Source: Sclerodactyla briareus (Eukaryota; Echinodermata; Holothuroidea; Dendrochirotida; Sclerodactylidae). From it: 64,000 nucleotides of DNA. Positions 62,581 through 64,000 of the stretch are shown in pieces. Each line of letters opens with the position of its first letter. Within the stretch, counting starts at the first letter, position 1. Below the pieces are notes generated by a model. The model did not search any database, was not told the origin of the DNA, and saw only the letters and a list, made by a program, of their open reading frames with translations. The position numbers and the translations under genes were made by a program. The stretch is from the NCBI GenBank assembly GCA_026419785.1, contig JAODTK010004621.1, forward strand, positions 1 to 64,000, written 5' to 3'.

Positions 62581-64000
62581 CGATCTCTCTCCATAATCAA
62601 TTAATATGAAAAGTAAGTCGGTCTTAAATGGTTCACACCCGTCGCAATCCATTAACTTACTGTTCACTAAACGTCGAATATATTTCATGTGTTTTCAGTG
62701 CATCCTTTGGTCTGCGTTGTGCTTTTGAATATAATAGGTCTGGTGTTTTCTTTTTTAATATAATTCTTTATTTTTTTAATTAGGTATTATTTGTCAAAGT
62801 TTCCGTATTATTTGCGTTATTCAGCAGGGGGTCTGGAATTTGCCCGTGGAGTCGGTAACGTGTGTGGTGTGCATTAGATCGACCGGGACAGGGTTCGTCA
62901 GATAGGGCACTGTTAAACATATCTCGGAGTTTTCACAGTTACAATGTCACCGCTATAAGTCGTTGCCGGACCCCTGCTCGGAATACTAAGCGTTGTTTTG
63001 GGTCCGTGTACCAGTGTAAAGATCCGTTGATGTGGAATAGGCCTATACTGAACACGAGCAAGCCATTGTTTTCATTTCACATGTCCTTCCCTTAGATGAC
63101 CCCTGGGCGTAGAAAAAAAAATGACCGCTCCTGTGTTATCACTAACATGCTATCATTTTTCTACTTCTACCGGATACGGCTGGCTCAACCAAGAGCTGAT
63201 AGCAGGCGGGTGCGGGGGAAAACCAAAAAACGAAGGAAAAAAAACTATCTACAAAGGATACACTGCGCCTTAAAGGAAGATTTGACAAGGGGGAGATTTA
63301 GCAACCAGCTAGAATGTGCGCGTTCCATCCCTTAATCGTCCGTGGAAAAAAAAATCCTTGTACACATTCAAAAGACCATTAAGGGATACGACAATTGGAG
63401 AGTATTTGCGTGGCGAAGACCCCTACGCGGCGTGTAGTTGTGGGTTCGAGGAAGTGTTCCCGAGAATTACAAGATTATGTTGATTTTAAAGTAATGTCAG
63501 GCCAGCTACTTTGCGGCGATGCTGAAGGGAACCCAGAGGTTTTCGGAACCAGAATTAAAGCCTTCATTGCGGGGTGGGAACAATGGCGGAGTTATATGGG
63601 TTTGATTTAATAACTGTACGATAGTGTACGTTATGTCGGAAGGACAATCCCGGCCGCTGGGGGCACTCTCAAACAGATCTACGCGCATTGCTGGGTTGGA
63701 GCATGAAACGGTGCGGAATATGACATGGTGTGGCCAAAATGTCATGACTCGCCCTTGTGATGAGTATCTTGTTATATTAAAAGTTGTGGAACAATAAGTG
63801 TGAGAGGATTCATCCCATGATACTAACGACAGGGAAGTAATGACAGTTGTAGAGTGGAACCTATTAGTTTATAATAGTTATAACTTTGGACCCTTTACGC
63901 ATCAATAATTAATCCCCACCGAAGTTTGGCCCATCCCCACTCTTCAAGTGTGGTTAAAGGCCTGCATCTTACACGATTCCGTTTGGTCTGGAGGGCCAAT
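62581..64000. other. Intergenic, no feature recognised
   Basis: The open frames of 70-80 codons at 62862, 63096 and 63395 match no family and show no splice or promoter support. Confidence 0.35.

Overview
The window looks like nuclear DNA of a marine invertebrate, most likely an invertebrate deuterostome (echinoderm, hemichordate or cephalochordate type). The reasons are a large gene split into small exons by long AT-rich introns, tRNA-derived SINEs, several LINE fragments, hAT transposons, a DIRS-type element, a fold-back element of the kind known from sea urchins, and tandem repeats built on TGACCTCTGACC. No species can be named from the sequence. There are no bacterial operons, rRNA genes or CRISPR arrays.

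From the left edge to about 42.65 kb, the minus strand carries one host gene, an orthologue of NSMAF (FAN), the GRAM/PH-BEACH/WD40 adaptor of TNF-receptor signalling. It runs right to left: a TATA-like promoter and short leader exon near 42.6 kb, an exon starting Met-Ala-Phe at 40.7 kb, GRAM exons at 37.9 and 36.7 kb, PH-BEACH exons at 28.2, 27.4, 25.6 and 23.2 kb, BEACH exons at 19.8, 19.5, 16.9, 16.5, 9.6, 8.45 and 7.7 kb, and WD40 exons at 4.8, 3.6 and 1.9 kb. The last WD40 exons lie left of the window. Splice sites are good, but many exons carry one to three single-base indels. This fits an unpolished long-read assembly better than a pseudogene.

The introns hold most of the repeats. They include three copies of a tRNA-derived SINE, inverted or direct pairs of dispersed repeats, and a 1.46 kb satellite (about 173 bp monomers with a three-monomer higher-order duplication) that runs into the 5' splice site of one exon. 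The satellite resembles a small MITE at 38.3 kb.

From 43 to 64 kb there is no convincing host gene. In order: a 1 kb fold-back element made of short tandem repeats, the 3' part of a LINE with an R2-like C-terminus, a 1.5 kb non-autonomous hAT element with internal 200-bp repeats, a small hAT MITE, two LINE reverse-transcriptase fragments, a DIRS-like tyrosine recombinase relic, a decayed ZMYM1/DUF4371-type hAT transposase, a promoter-like patch with two CACGTGA boxes, another LINE fragment, a third hAT element, and a hairpin centred on (TA)n. The last 1.4 kb shows nothing recognisable.
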